Below are positions 42,715-51,297 of a stretch of DNA of 64,000 nt, one piece after another (position 1 is the first letter of the stretch; each line of letters starts with the position of its first letter). The DNA lies in assembly GCA_021769965.1 (NCBI GenBank), contig JAETRU010000009.1, positions 1 to 64,000 of the forward strand. The letters are read 5' to 3'. The DNA comes from Eubacterium sp. (GTDB lineage: Bacteria; Bacillota; Clostridia; Peptostreptococcales; Anaerovoracaceae). Both the position numbers and the translations under genes were made by a program. Under the pieces are notes generated by a model that saw only the letters and a list, made by a program, of their open reading frames with translations, did no database searches and was not told the DNA's origin.

Positions 42715-42745
42715 ATATATCTATTAGATAAACTTATAGATATAT
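42715..42745. repeat. Perfect 10-bp inverted repeat in the aminotransferase-rnf intergenic region
   Basis: ATATATCTAT (42715-42724) and ATAGATATAT (42736-42745) are exact reverse complements with an 11-base spacer, suitable for a dimeric regulator. Confidence 0.6.
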
Positions 42746-42777
42746 TAAGAAGATTTGACAAGAAATTAACAAAATCG

Positions 42778-42820
42778 TTGCTAGTACTAAAGTACTATGC
42801 TAGAATTAGAGTATAGTACT
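42778..42820 (+). promoter_or_regulatory. rnf promoter with TAGTACT operator
   Basis: TTGCTA (42778-42783) and TAGAAT (42801-42806) are 17 bp apart. The spacer is occupied by the perfect palindrome TAGTACT-AA-AGTACTA (42782-42797). A further TAGTACT half-site lies at 42814-42820. A protein bound here would compete directly with RNA polymerase. TTGACA at 42755 is an alternative -35 without a good -10. Confidence 0.55.
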
Positions 42821-42848
42821 GCCTATTTAATAAGAGGAGCGTGATTGA

Positions 42849-44171
42849 ATGAGTCAAAACAAAGCAAAAAAAGGAGTTCATCCGTACGAAGGAAAAGAAC
42901 TCTCCAAGGATAGTCCTATCGCTTCCGTTTCTGCAGCGAGCGTCATGGTCTATCCTTTGTCACAGCATATTGGAGCGCCTGCGAAGGCAATCGTTTCGCC
43001 GGGCGACCATGTTCTCAAGGGGCAGATGATCGCGGAAGCAGACGGCTTCATTTCTGCTCCGGTCTACAGTGCGGTATCAGGGACAGTGAAATCTATTGAG
43101 AAGAGATTCATTGCAAATGGAGAAAAGGCTGAGTGCGTTGTCATTGAAAATGACGGTGCGGGAGAAACGGCAGATCCGTTCGGCAAGACCCGCAGTCTCG
43201 ACAGTCTGTCAGGCAGGGAAATTATTGATATTATTACAAAGGCAGGCATTGTCGGTCTGGGCGGCGCGGGGTTTCCTGCGGGAGTGAAGCTTTCGCCGAA
43301 GAGTCCCCAGGACATCGATACCATCATCATCAATGGTTCTGAGTGCGAGCCGTATCTGACGGCAGACTATCGCCTGATGATGGAGAAAAGCGACGAACTG
43401 ATCCTGGGCGTCAAAGCGATCCTGAAACTCTTTGACAAAGCGAAAGCTGTGATCGGCGTGGAAGACAATAAGCCGGACGCGATCCGGCTGCTGGAGGAAA
43501 AAGCCGCGGGAGAGGACAGAATTTCTGTTCTGGCCCTTAAAACAAAGTATCCACAGGGCGGTGAAAGACAGCTGATCTACTCGGTCACCGGAAGAAAGAT
43601 CAATTCGAAGATGCTGCCGGCTGACAAAGGCTGTCTGGTCTTCAATGCGGCTACCTGCTTCGCGATCTATGAAGCAGTCTGTCTGCAGATGCCTTTGATC
43701 CACCGGGTCATGACAGTCACCGGCGAAGGAGTGAACACGCCATGCAATCTGGATGTTCCACTGGGCATGACTTTCGGACAGGTTCTGGAAGCTGCCGGCG
43801 GCGCGGCTGAGGGCGCAGTCAAGTTCATTGCCGGAGGTCCTATGATGGGTCTGGCGCTGAGCACTTTGGACGTGCCTGTGGTAAAGACATCTTCTGCGCT
43901 TCTTGTTTTCACGCAGGACGACGTCGCGGTCCTTCCTGAGTCAGCGTGTATCCACTGCGGACGGTGTGTCGGCGCCTGTCCGGAAGATCTGGTTCCACAG
44001 ATGCTTGCGAAAGAGATCAAGGCGGAGAATTATGAGAGATTCGACCAGTTAGGCGGTATGGAATGTATGGAATGCGGATGCTGTACCTACGGCTGTCCGG
44101 CAAAGATCCCTCTCACACAGATGTTCAAATTAGGCAAGGTAAAAGTGCGTGAAATGCGTATCGTCGGTTAA
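42849..44171 (+). CDS. rnfC: Rnf complex subunit RnfC
   Basis: A 440-residue peripheral subunit of the ferredoxin:NAD+ oxidoreductase. The NADH/FMN-binding region resembles NuoF, with GIVGLGGAGFPAGVK near residue 134. Two 4Fe-4S motifs, CIHCGRCVGACP and CMECGCCTYGCP, lie at about 368-420. It would be the site of NAD+ reduction. AAGAGGAGCG precedes the ATG. It is the first gene of rnfCDGEAB, the order seen in Acetobacterium and other Clostridia. Confidence 0.96.
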   Translation: MSQNKAKKGVHPYEGKELSKDSPIASVSAASVMVYPLSQHIGAPAKAIVSPGDHVLKGQMIAEADGFISAPVYSAVSGTVKSIEKRFIANGEKAECVVIENDGAGETADPFGKTRSLDSLSGREIIDIITKAGIVGLGGAGFPAGVKLSPKSPQDIDTIIINGSECEPYLTADYRLMMEKSDELILGVKAILKLFDKAKAVIGVEDNKPDAIRLLEEKAAGEDRISVLALKTKYPQGGERQLIYSVTGRKINSKMLPADKGCLVFNAATCFAIYEAVCLQMPLIHRVMTVTGEGVNTPCNLDVPLGMTFGQVLEAAGGAAEGAVKFIAGGPMMGLALSTLDVPVVKTSSALLVFTQDDVAVLPESACIHCGRCVGACPEDLVPQMLAKEIKAENYERFDQLGGMECMECGCCTYGCPAKIPLTQMFKLGKVKVREMRIVG

Positions 44172-44188
44172 TGAAGTAGAGGTGTTTT

Positions 44189-45133
44189 ATGTATAATGTT
44201 TCAGTGTCTCCTCATGTGAGGGAGCAAAGCACGACCCAGTCTATCATGCGGGACGTGATCATCGCACTTCTTCCGATTCTCGCCTTTGGCGTATATCATT
44301 TCGGAATGGGTGCACTGCAGGTGATAATTATTTCAGTAGTGACCTGCGTAGTCGGAGAACTTTTATTTGATCTGGCGGCGAAGAAACCGGTTACGGTCTT
44401 CGATGGCAGCGCAGTGGTAACAGGATTGATCCTCGCGATCAATTTACCGGCTACTGCCATCTGGTGGATGCCGGTGCTGGGTGGCCTGTTTGCCATCATC
44501 GCGGTCAAGATGCTGTTTGGCGGACTGGGTCAGAACTTTATGAACCCGGCGCTTGCTGCCAGATGCTTCCTGCTGATATCTTTTTCGGGAAGAATGACAG
44601 ATTTCACTATGGATGGTGTCTCTTCGGCTACGCCTCTTGCGGCGCTGAAAGCCGGTGAAACGCCTGACCTGTTATCCCTGTTTTTAGGATTCCATGGCGG
44701 CTGTATCGGTGAGGTATCCGCGCTGGCGATTCTGGCCGGCGGTATTTACCTGATCGCGAAGAAAGTGATCTCTGTGAGGATCCCGCTTACTTACATACTG
44801 TCGACAGCAGTATTTATCCTGCTGATCAATCTGATCAACGGCGGAGATACCAGCATGAACTATCTGCTGGCGCAGGTGCTTTCCGGCGGTCTTCTCGTAG
44901 GCGCGTTCTTTATGGCGACAGATTACGCGACCAGCCCGATCACAGTGAAGGGGCAGCTGCTTTACGGCGTTCTCCTGGGACTGTTTACGGCGCTGTTCAG
45001 AACCATAGGTTCGTCGGCAGAAGGCGTTTCTTATGCGATCATCATCTGCAACCTGCTGGTTCCTCTCATTGAGAAAGTAACCATTCCAAGGCCTTTCGGC
45101 TGTGAAAAAGCGAAAGGAGGAAGCAAAGCATGA
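44189..45133 (+). CDS. rnfD: Rnf complex subunit RnfD
   Basis: A 314-residue polytopic membrane subunit carrying covalent FMN. The flavinylation site is the Thr of DGVSSATPL (about Thr148). Conserved helices include GGLGQNFMNPALAARCFLL, and FMATDYATSPITVKG near 245. ApbE, encoded downstream, would attach the flavin. AGAGGTGTTTT precedes the ATG. The final codons overlap the rnfG start by four bases. Confidence 0.95.
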   Translation: MYNVSVSPHVREQSTTQSIMRDVIIALLPILAFGVYHFGMGALQVIIISVVTCVVGELLFDLAAKKPVTVFDGSAVVTGLILAINLPATAIWWMPVLGGLFAIIAVKMLFGGLGQNFMNPALAARCFLLISFSGRMTDFTMDGVSSATPLAALKAGETPDLLSLFLGFHGGCIGEVSALAILAGGIYLIAKKVISVRIPLTYILSTAVFILLINLINGGDTSMNYLLAQVLSGGLLVGAFFMATDYATSPITVKGQLLYGVLLGLFTALFRTIGSSAEGVSYAIIICNLLVPLIEKVTIPRPFGCEKAKGGSKA

Positions 45134-46221
45134 ATAAGAGATCATCAACCTTAACTAATACGATCGTTCTGGTCGTGGTGACCTTTGTTGCGATCCTGGC
45201 ACTTTCAGTGGTCTATCAGGTCACCAAAGAACCGATCGAACAGGCGGAGATCAACGCCAGGGCAGAGGTGTACAAGGTCGTCTATCCTGAGGCAAAGGGA
45301 TTTGCGCAGATCGACGATACAGAGGCTCTGCTTGAGGGTTCGGCAGATCTGCTGAGTGAAGCCGGTTACAGCGGATGTTTTGTCAACGACGTACTGGCTG
45401 TGACAGACCCGACAGATTCCAGCGGCACGCCGGAGGGTTATGTTATCGCGGCGACTTCTCCAAGCGGATACGGCGGTGACGTTCAGGTTGCTGTCGGTAT
45501 CACAAAGGACGGCGTGCTGACCGGTTTTAATGTAGTTTCCCATTCTGAGACAGCCGGTCTGGGCTCTAAATGTACGGATCCCGCGTTTACAGAACAGTTC
45601 GCTGGAAAGAAGGCTGAGACGCTTGCGTTCAGCAAGACCGGAGCGTCTGAGGACAACGAGATCGACGCCATCGGCGGCGCTACGATCACCACCGGAGCTG
45701 TAACGGACGCTGCCAACGCTGCTATCGCGTTTTATCAGGCGCATTTCGGCGGCGGACTTGCGCCGGCGGAAGAAGTGGATCCTATGGCAAAAGCATTCCC
45801 GGATGCTGATCCGGAAAGTCTTATCGATCATAAGATCGACGAGGTATCCGGCGAGAACTATACGGTGAACGAAGTAAAAGAAGTCAAAGATGCCGGTTAT
45901 ATCGTCATCGTGACCGCCCATAACGGATATGACGGCGACCTGCAGATCGCACTTGGTATCGGAAACGACGGACTGATCAAAGGATTCGCGACGCTGATAT
46001 GCAACGAAACGAAGACTTTAGGCGGCCAGTGCGCCGGCGATGAGTTCGCGGCGCAGTTTGCGGGGATGAAAGCCGAAGCGGTATCCCGTGTGGCTTCCGG
46101 GGCAAAAACAGAGAATAACGAGATCGACGCCATTGCCGGAGCGACCATCACCACTGACGCGGTGCTGACGGCGGTAAACGGCGCTATCGAATATTATAAC
46201 AAAGAACTGAAAGGAGCGTGA
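45130..46221 (+). CDS. rnfG: Rnf complex subunit RnfG with two FMN-binding domains
   Basis: A 363-residue protein, roughly twice the usual RnfG. One N-terminal membrane anchor (about 10-30) is followed by two tandem FMN_bind domains, at about 40-210 and 225-360. Each ends in a flavinylation-type motif: NEIDAIGGATITT (Thr near 186) and NEIDAIAGATITT (Thr near 343). Canonical RnfG has one such site. The extra domain would add a second covalent flavin on the outer face. It overlaps rnfD and precedes rnfE by five bases. Confidence 0.93.
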   Translation: MNKRSSTLTNTIVLVVVTFVAILALSVVYQVTKEPIEQAEINARAEVYKVVYPEAKGFAQIDDTEALLEGSADLLSEAGYSGCFVNDVLAVTDPTDSSGTPEGYVIAATSPSGYGGDVQVAVGITKDGVLTGFNVVSHSETAGLGSKCTDPAFTEQFAGKKAETLAFSKTGASEDNEIDAIGGATITTGAVTDAANAAIAFYQAHFGGGLAPAEEVDPMAKAFPDADPESLIDHKIDEVSGENYTVNEVKEVKDAGYIVIVTAHNGYDGDLQIALGIGNDGLIKGFATLICNETKTLGGQCAGDEFAAQFAGMKAEAVSRVASGAKTENNEIDAIAGATITTDAVLTAVNGAIEYYNKELKGA

Positions 46222-46226
46222 GATTG

Positions 46227-46907
46227 ATGAAAGCAGCATTGGAAAGATTGTATAACGGCATCATCAAGGAAAACCCGACCTTTGTACTCATGCTCGGTAT
46301 GTGTCCGACTCTGGCCGTGACCACCAGCGCAAGCAACGGTTTCGGCATGGGCATCGCGACCATGGCGGTACTGATCATGTCGAATCTGATCATTTCGCTC
46401 CTTAGAAAGGTGATTCCAGGCGGCGTCAGAGTACCGGTGTATATCATTATCATCGCGTCCTTTGTAACCATTGTGGAACTTCTGATGCACGCCTATATGA
46501 CGTTCCTCTTTGAGAGTCTGGGGATCTTCATTCCGCTGATCGTAGTAAACTGTATCATTTTAGGCAGAGCCGAAACGTACGCGTCCAAAAACGGCCCGTT
46601 CCTGTCAGCCTTTGACGGCGTAGGCATCGGTCTTGGATTTACCCTCGGACTGACTGTGATCGGTATGGTGAGAGAACTGATCGGAAACGGGACCATCTTC
46701 AATATGCAGATCATGCCGGAAAGCTATGAGCCGATCTCTATTTTCGTCATGGCGCCGGGTGCGTTCTTCGTACTCTCTATTCTGTGTATGATTCAGAATA
46801 AGTTAAAGTTAAAAGGGGCAAACCGCCACGTAAAAGGCGAGGGAGGATGCAGCGGGAACTGCGAGACCTGTCCTGCTGCCGGTAAGGAGGTAGAGAAGAA
46901 TGAATAG
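46227..46907 (+). CDS. rnfE: Rnf complex subunit RnfE
   Basis: A 226-residue membrane subunit homologous to NqrD and RnfA, with six predicted helices. It has the conserved LGMCPTLAVTTSA, including a Cys near residue 22 that can ligand an intramembrane iron-sulfur centre, and FIPLIVVNCIILGRAE with the second Cys. The ATG at 46227 is chosen because AAGGAG (46211-46216) is well spaced to it but only one base from an upstream GTG. The C-terminus has an unusual Cys-rich tail (CSGNCETCPA). Confidence 0.94.
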   Translation: MKAALERLYNGIIKENPTFVLMLGMCPTLAVTTSASNGFGMGIATMAVLIMSNLIISLLRKVIPGGVRVPVYIIIIASFVTIVELLMHAYMTFLFESLGIFIPLIVVNCIILGRAETYASKNGPFLSAFDGVGIGLGFTLGLTVIGMVRELIGNGTIFNMQIMPESYEPISIFVMAPGAFFVLSILCMIQNKLKLKGANRHVKGEGGCSGNCETCPAAGKEVEKNE

Positions 46908-47478
46908 CAGTTTATTTTTAGTACTTCTTACAACAGCGCTGATCAATAACGTGGTATTGAGCCAGTTCCTCGGAATCTGTCCGTTCCTGGGCGTATCCAA
47001 GAACGTGAAAACGGCTGCCGGTATGGGCGGCGCGGTAATTTTCGTAATTACCATCGCCTCTGCAGTATCCAGCCTGCTCTACGATTATCTGCTGGTGAAG
47101 TTCGATCTGACATACCTGAAGACTATCGTTTTCATCATGGTGATCGCGTTTTTAGTACAGCTTGTGGAAGTGTTCCTGAAGAAAATGATACCGCCTCTGT
47201 ATAAGAGTTTAGGCGTGTTCCTGCCGCTGATCACCACGAACTGCGCTGTTCTGGGCACAGCTCTGACCAACGTGCAGTCTTCCAATGACTTTATCACCAG
47301 CGTGGTATCCGGCATCGGAACTTCCATCGGTTTCTGCATTGCGATCATTATCATGGCGGGAGTCAGAGAAAAGAGTGAGACCAACGATTTCCCTGAATCC
47401 TTCAGGGGAACGCCGGCAGTTTTGATGACCGCGTGCCTGATGTCCATCGCGTTTTATGGATTCGGCATGTTAGCATAG
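46900..47478 (+). CDS. rnfA: Rnf complex subunit RnfA
   Basis: A 192-residue membrane subunit with six helices, antiparallel in topology to RnfE. Motifs are NNVVLSQFLGICPFLGVS, with a Cys near residue 26, and FLPLITTNCAVLGTAL with the second Cys near 110. Together with RnfE it is thought to hold a [2Fe-2S] centre in the membrane. It starts eight bases inside the end of rnfE after AAGGAGGTAGAG. The length is standard. Confidence 0.96.
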   Translation: MNSSLFLVLLTTALINNVVLSQFLGICPFLGVSKNVKTAAGMGGAVIFVITIASAVSSLLYDYLLVKFDLTYLKTIVFIMVIAFLVQLVEVFLKKMIPPLYKSLGVFLPLITTNCAVLGTALTNVQSSNDFITSVVSGIGTSIGFCIAIIIMAGVREKSETNDFPESFRGTPAVLMTACLMSIAFYGFGMLA

Positions 47479-47492
47479 AGGAGGGACAGGAT

Positions 47493-48293
47493 ATGAATAT
47501 AGGTGAAATTGTAATCGCAGTAGTCTCTCTGTGCGTTATCAGCGCCATCATCGGCATCGCGCTCAGTGTGGCGGAAAAGATCTTTCACGTAGATGTCAAT
47601 GAAAAGGAAGTCGCGGTGCGGGAAGCGCTGCCGGGCAGTAACTGCGGCGGCTGCGGCTATGCGGGCTGCGACGCCCTCGCAAAAGCCATCGCTGAAGGAA
47701 GCGCTCCAGTAACGGCATGTCCTGTAGGCGGAAAACCGGTAGCGGAAGAGGTCGCCAGAATCATGGGACAGGAAGTCGGAGAGATGGAAAAGATGGTGGC
47801 TTACGTCAGATGCAGCGGAACCAGCGAGGCGAAGCAGGTAGATTACCAGTATATCGGGATCGAGAGCTGCACGTATGCGGCAAAGATGCCGGGATCCAGT
47901 CCTTACGCCTGCAAATACGGCTGTCTGGGATACGGCTCCTGCGCCAAAGTGTGTCCGGAGCGGGCGATCCGCATCATCGACAAGAAAGCGGTCGTGGATG
48001 AAGAACTCTGTATCGCCTGCGGAAAGTGTATCAAAGTCTGTCCGCACGATCTGATCGAGCTGGTGCCTGCGGTATCGACCCACAGAGTGCAGTGCGTATC
48101 TCTGGCTAAAGGCAAAGAGGTAATGAACGCATGTAAGGCGGGCTGTATCGGATGCGGGCTCTGCGCGAAGAACTGTCCGGCAGACGCTGTCGTGATGGAA
48201 GATAACATTGCGAAGATCGACTACAGCAAATGTATCCATTGCGGTGCCTGCGCGGAAAAATGCCCGAGAAAGATCATCAGAGTGTTCGAGTAA
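47493..48293 (+). CDS. rnfB: Rnf complex subunit RnfB (ferredoxin-oxidising iron-sulfur subunit)
   Basis: A 266-residue protein with one N-terminal membrane helix (about 3-22). A Fe-S domain NCGGCGYAGCDALAKAI lies at about 49-65. Three C-terminal ferredoxin-type clusters follow, with motifs CKYGCLGYGSCAKVCP, CIACGKCIKVCP and CIGCGLCAKNCP, plus a final CIHCGACAEKCP. It accepts electrons from reduced ferredoxin. The ATG at 47493 follows GAGGAGGGAC, and an upstream extension overlaps rnfA. It ends the rnf operon proper. Confidence 0.95.
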   Translation: MNIGEIVIAVVSLCVISAIIGIALSVAEKIFHVDVNEKEVAVREALPGSNCGGCGYAGCDALAKAIAEGSAPVTACPVGGKPVAEEVARIMGQEVGEMEKMVAYVRCSGTSEAKQVDYQYIGIESCTYAAKMPGSSPYACKYGCLGYGSCAKVCPERAIRIIDKKAVVDEELCIACGKCIKVCPHDLIELVPAVSTHRVQCVSLAKGKEVMNACKAGCIGCGLCAKNCPADAVVMEDNIAKIDYSKCIHCGACAEKCPRKIIRVFE

Positions 48294-48331
48294 ACAGATA
48301 CGAAGGAACACAAAGAATATTTGATAGAATA

Positions 48332-48360
48332 TTGACAATCATCAGATTGTTCGATATTAT
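48332..48360 (+). promoter_or_regulatory. Promoter of the Rnf-associated lipoprotein operon
   Basis: TTGACA (48332-48337) and TATTAT (48355-48360) are 17 bp apart, 38 bp after rnfB. The lipoprotein-apbE group can therefore be expressed separately from rnf. Confidence 0.75.
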
Positions 48361-48411
48361 ATAGGTAAACGCTATTGCTAAAGTATGAGAAAGAAATTAG
48401 GAGAGAAAATT

Positions 48412-49398
48412 ATGCTGAAGATGAAAAAATTATTGATCTCTGTATTGGCAATCGTTATGGTCTTTTCCTTTGCTGCCTGCGGCGGCGGAGACGACAACGG
48501 CGGCGGTGAAGGCGGCGACGCAAATGCTGCGGCAGGCGCTAAGACCGGTTATGCGGTAGTAAGCTCCATTGCTGATGTCGAGGACAAAACCTTGACGATC
48601 GATTCCGTAGTTGCTGCAGTTCTTGTTGACGCAGACGGAAAGATCATCAGCCTGAAGGTTGATGAAATGCAGATCAAGCCTGATCTGGCAAAGGATGGCG
48701 GCACAGTTGAGGATCTGAGATCCAAGCTGGACAAGAAGGAAGACTACAACATGAAAGGCGCTTCCCCGATCGGAAAAGAATGGTATGAGCAGATCGCCGC
48801 TTTAGAAGAGTGGGCAAAGGGTAAAACCGCTGATGAAGTAGCGGCTGCTGTTGGTGAAGACGGTTATCCGACTGACGAAGATCTGACCGCAGGCTGCACC
48901 ATTCACCTGTCTGACATCGCAAAAGCTATTACAGCTGCGGTCGACAACGCGCAGGATCTGGGCGCTTCTGCAGAAGACACTCTGAAGCTGGCTGTTACCG
49001 CAGAAAAATCCTATCAGAGCAGTGATGAAAACCTGCAGTATGATGCGGATTATGCAGCTGTAACTGTAGATGCTGACGGCAAGATCACTTCCTGCCTCAT
49101 CGATGCTTCTCAGGCAAAATGCGCTATTGACGGCGGTAAATTCAAAGTGGAAGCAGGTAACTACGCAACCAAGAAAGAATTGAAGGAAGACTACAACATG
49201 AAGGGCGCTTCCCCGATCGAAAAAGAATGGTATGAACAGGCTGCCGCTTATGAAGAATGGGCAAAGGGCAAAACTGTAGACGAGATCAAAGGCGCTGTTG
49301 ACGGCGAAGGTTATCCGTCAGACGAAGATCTGAAAGCAGGCTGCACGATCGCGATCTCCGCAATCGTCGCAACGATTGAAGCTGCAATGGCTCACTAA
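48412..49398 (+). CDS. Rnf-associated lipoprotein with internal duplication (family not recognised)
   Basis: A 328-residue lipoprotein. The signal peptide ends in FSFAACGGG, with lipid attachment at Cys23, followed by a Gly/Asp-rich linker. The body is two copies of a roughly 150-residue module. The best match between copies is DYNMKGASPI-KEWYEQ...EEWAKGKT...GYP-DEDL-AGCTI, at about 111-170 and 260-318. It lacks the SGAT flavin motif of FMN_bind. Its place between rnfB and apbE suggests a role in surface redox chemistry, which is inference. A hairpin terminator follows. Confidence 0.8.
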   Translation: MLKMKKLLISVLAIVMVFSFAACGGGDDNGGGEGGDANAAAGAKTGYAVVSSIADVEDKTLTIDSVVAAVLVDADGKIISLKVDEMQIKPDLAKDGGTVEDLRSKLDKKEDYNMKGASPIGKEWYEQIAALEEWAKGKTADEVAAAVGEDGYPTDEDLTAGCTIHLSDIAKAITAAVDNAQDLGASAEDTLKLAVTAEKSYQSSDENLQYDADYAAVTVDADGKITSCLIDASQAKCAIDGGKFKVEAGNYATKKELKEDYNMKGASPIEKEWYEQAAAYEEWAKGKTVDEIKGAVDGEGYPSDEDLKAGCTIAISAIVATIEAAMAH

Positions 49399-49413
49399 GT
49401 ATTTATGAAAGCG

Positions 49414-49445
49414 AAAAGAGAGCAAGGGCTTCTTTGCTCTCTTTT
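49414..49445 (+). terminator. Terminator or attenuator before apbE
   Basis: AAAAGAGAGCAA (49414-49425) pairs with TTGCTCTCTTTT (49434-49445). The T-rich arm makes it a likely partial terminator that would lower apbE expression relative to the lipoprotein. Confidence 0.7.
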
Positions 49446-49457
49446 CCATAGGAAACG

Positions 49458-50516
49458 ATGAAGAAGAGAATTATCTTGTTTTTACTGGCCGCCATGGTGC
49501 TTTGCTGCGGATGCGGCGATCTCGGTCTGGCGCAGAAAGAGCGGTTTTCGTCCAGTTTTATCGATCTGTTTGACACTGCGTCGACAGTCATCGCATACGA
49601 CGAAAGCCAGGAAGCCTTTGATGAGCACATGGAAACCTTTCACCAGAGATTAGAAGAATATAATAAGCTGTATGATATTTACAATACCTATGATGGTATG
49701 GTAAATCTTGCTGATGTAAACAAGCGTGCAAAAGACGGTCCGGTAGAGGTCGATCAGAAGATCATCGACCTTTTGGAATACTGCCGGGAAGTCTATACTA
49801 TGAGTAAGGGTAAAACCAACATCTGCTTCGGCTCTGTACTTTCTCTCTGGCATGACAGCAGACTGTATTCTTCTGATAATCCGGAAAAAGCGTATATCCC
49901 GGAAAAAAGCGATCTTGAGAAAGCGGCGGCACATACGAATTTTGATGATCTGATAATCGATAAAGAAAAGCGCACTGTATATTTTAAGGACCCGGAACTT
50001 CAGCTGGATGTAGGCGCGGTCGCCAAAGGCTTTGCCATCCGGGAAGTCTGCAGGTGGGCAGAAGAGAACCTCTGGTCGTCAGCAGCGATCAGCATCGGCG
50101 GTAATGTCGTTACCTTCGGGTACAAAAATGATGATGGAAAGACGCTGTGGAACATTGCCATAGAGCATCCGAATCCGGAAGCCGGTGAGAATCTGGCCAG
50201 TCTTACCATCACGGATCTGGCTGTGGTGACAAGCGGAGACTATCAGCGGTATTATATGGTAAACGGCAAAAAGTACTGCCATATTATCGATCCTGATACG
50301 CTGATGCCGGCAGAGTATGTGGCAAGCGTATCTGTGATCTGTCCCGATTCGGCGCAGGGCGACGCACTGTCGACGACGCTTTTCAACATGCCGATAGAGG
50401 AAGGAAAGAAACTGGTCGACTCCATGGACGGAGTTGAAGCAGTCTGGGTCGATAAAGACTATCAGCAGACTTACAGCGCAGGCTTTGAAGCATATTTGAA
50501 ACATGAGGAGAAATAG
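49458..50516 (+). CDS. apbE: FAD:protein FMN transferase (ApbE)
   Basis: A 352-residue lipoprotein (lipobox LCCGCG near residue 19-21) of the ApbE family. It transfers FMN from FAD to threonines of target proteins outside the membrane. Motifs are LFDTASTVIAYD, DVGAVAKGFAIREVC (about 178-192), ISIGGNVVTFG and a late QGDALSTTLFNM. RnfD, RnfG and the next gene product are natural substrates. It has a long helical N-terminal extension typical of Clostridia. Confidence 0.94.
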   Translation: MKKRIILFLLAAMVLCCGCGDLGLAQKERFSSSFIDLFDTASTVIAYDESQEAFDEHMETFHQRLEEYNKLYDIYNTYDGMVNLADVNKRAKDGPVEVDQKIIDLLEYCREVYTMSKGKTNICFGSVLSLWHDSRLYSSDNPEKAYIPEKSDLEKAAAHTNFDDLIIDKEKRTVYFKDPELQLDVGAVAKGFAIREVCRWAEENLWSSAAISIGGNVVTFGYKNDDGKTLWNIAIEHPNPEAGENLASLTITDLAVVTSGDYQRYYMVNGKKYCHIIDPDTLMPAEYVASVSVICPDSAQGDALSTTLFNMPIEEGKKLVDSMDGVEAVWVDKDYQQTYSAGFEAYLKHEEK

Positions 50517-50518
50517 TT

Positions 50519-51103
50519 ATGAAGCAAAATGCACATTTTAACCCGAAATCATCCAATTGGGTGATCTCGCTGGTCATAATGCTCGCCATTTCAGTGGCGG
50601 TGGTATTCGGTTCAGAAGCGATTTACGGCAGTGCCAACAAAAAGTACACAGAGCCTGTAGAAGTGGATTTTACCGTTGCGTCCACGCAGGAGATTGATAT
50701 TACGGGCACAGATGCTTCTGACTATAATATAACTGCCGTAGAGGAAGCTTACGACGCGGCAGGCACACTGGTAGGTTATGTTGTAAAGGGAACTACAACA
50801 GGCTATAACGCAGAAGAACCCATCGAGATGGCAACTACCGTCTCAGCAGACGGCACTCTGGTACTCGGCATCGAGATCCTGAAGCAGAAGGAAACAGAGT
50901 ATCTGGGTGAACGGATCGCGACAGACGAATTCCAGTCGCAGTTTACAGGCAGATACCTTCCGGTCGTGATCACGGGAGATACAGCAAAAGGCTCTCCGAT
51001 CGACGCGGTTTCCAAAGCGACCATTTCGTCTAAAGCCGTGGTCGACGGCGTAAATCAGGCCCAGGCCTTTGTGCTGGCAAACTACGCAGCCGCGGCGGAA
51101 TAA
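50519..51103 (+). CDS. Membrane-anchored FMN-binding domain protein
   Basis: A 194-residue protein with one N-terminal membrane helix (about 15-35) and a single FMN_bind domain. The flavinylation-type motif reads SPIDAVSKATISS (Thr near 169), with Lys where Gly is normal (SKAT rather than SGAT). It starts two bases after apbE. It may be an extra RnfG-like electron carrier or part of an extracellular flavin chain. Whether the altered motif is still flavinylated is uncertain. A strong terminator follows. Confidence 0.85.
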   Translation: MKQNAHFNPKSSNWVISLVIMLAISVAVVFGSEAIYGSANKKYTEPVEVDFTVASTQEIDITGTDASDYNITAVEEAYDAAGTLVGYVVKGTTTGYNAEEPIEMATTVSADGTLVLGIEILKQKETEYLGERIATDEFQSQFTGRYLPVVITGDTAKGSPIDAVSKATISSKAVVDGVNQAQAFVLANYAAAAE

Positions 51104-51150
51104 GAGACTGTCAGCATGACAGCTTCCCATATACATCATATGAAAACGTG

Positions 51151-51186
51151 AGAGATCCCCGGTTTATTTTGCCGGGGATCTCTTTT
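51151..51186 (+). terminator. Terminator after the FMN-binding gene
   Basis: AGAGATCCCCGG (51151-51162) pairs with CCGGGGATCTCT (51172-51183), followed by TTTT. This is one of the strongest hairpins in the window. Confidence 0.92.
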
Positions 51187-51297
51187 GAAGCGGCGATGTT
51201 AAAAAAGGATGAACATCCTGTATAACGTATGGAAAAAGCGCAGAAGTAAATCAAAAGGCTACCGCTAAAATGGCAGATTTTTGATTTAATAGAACAA

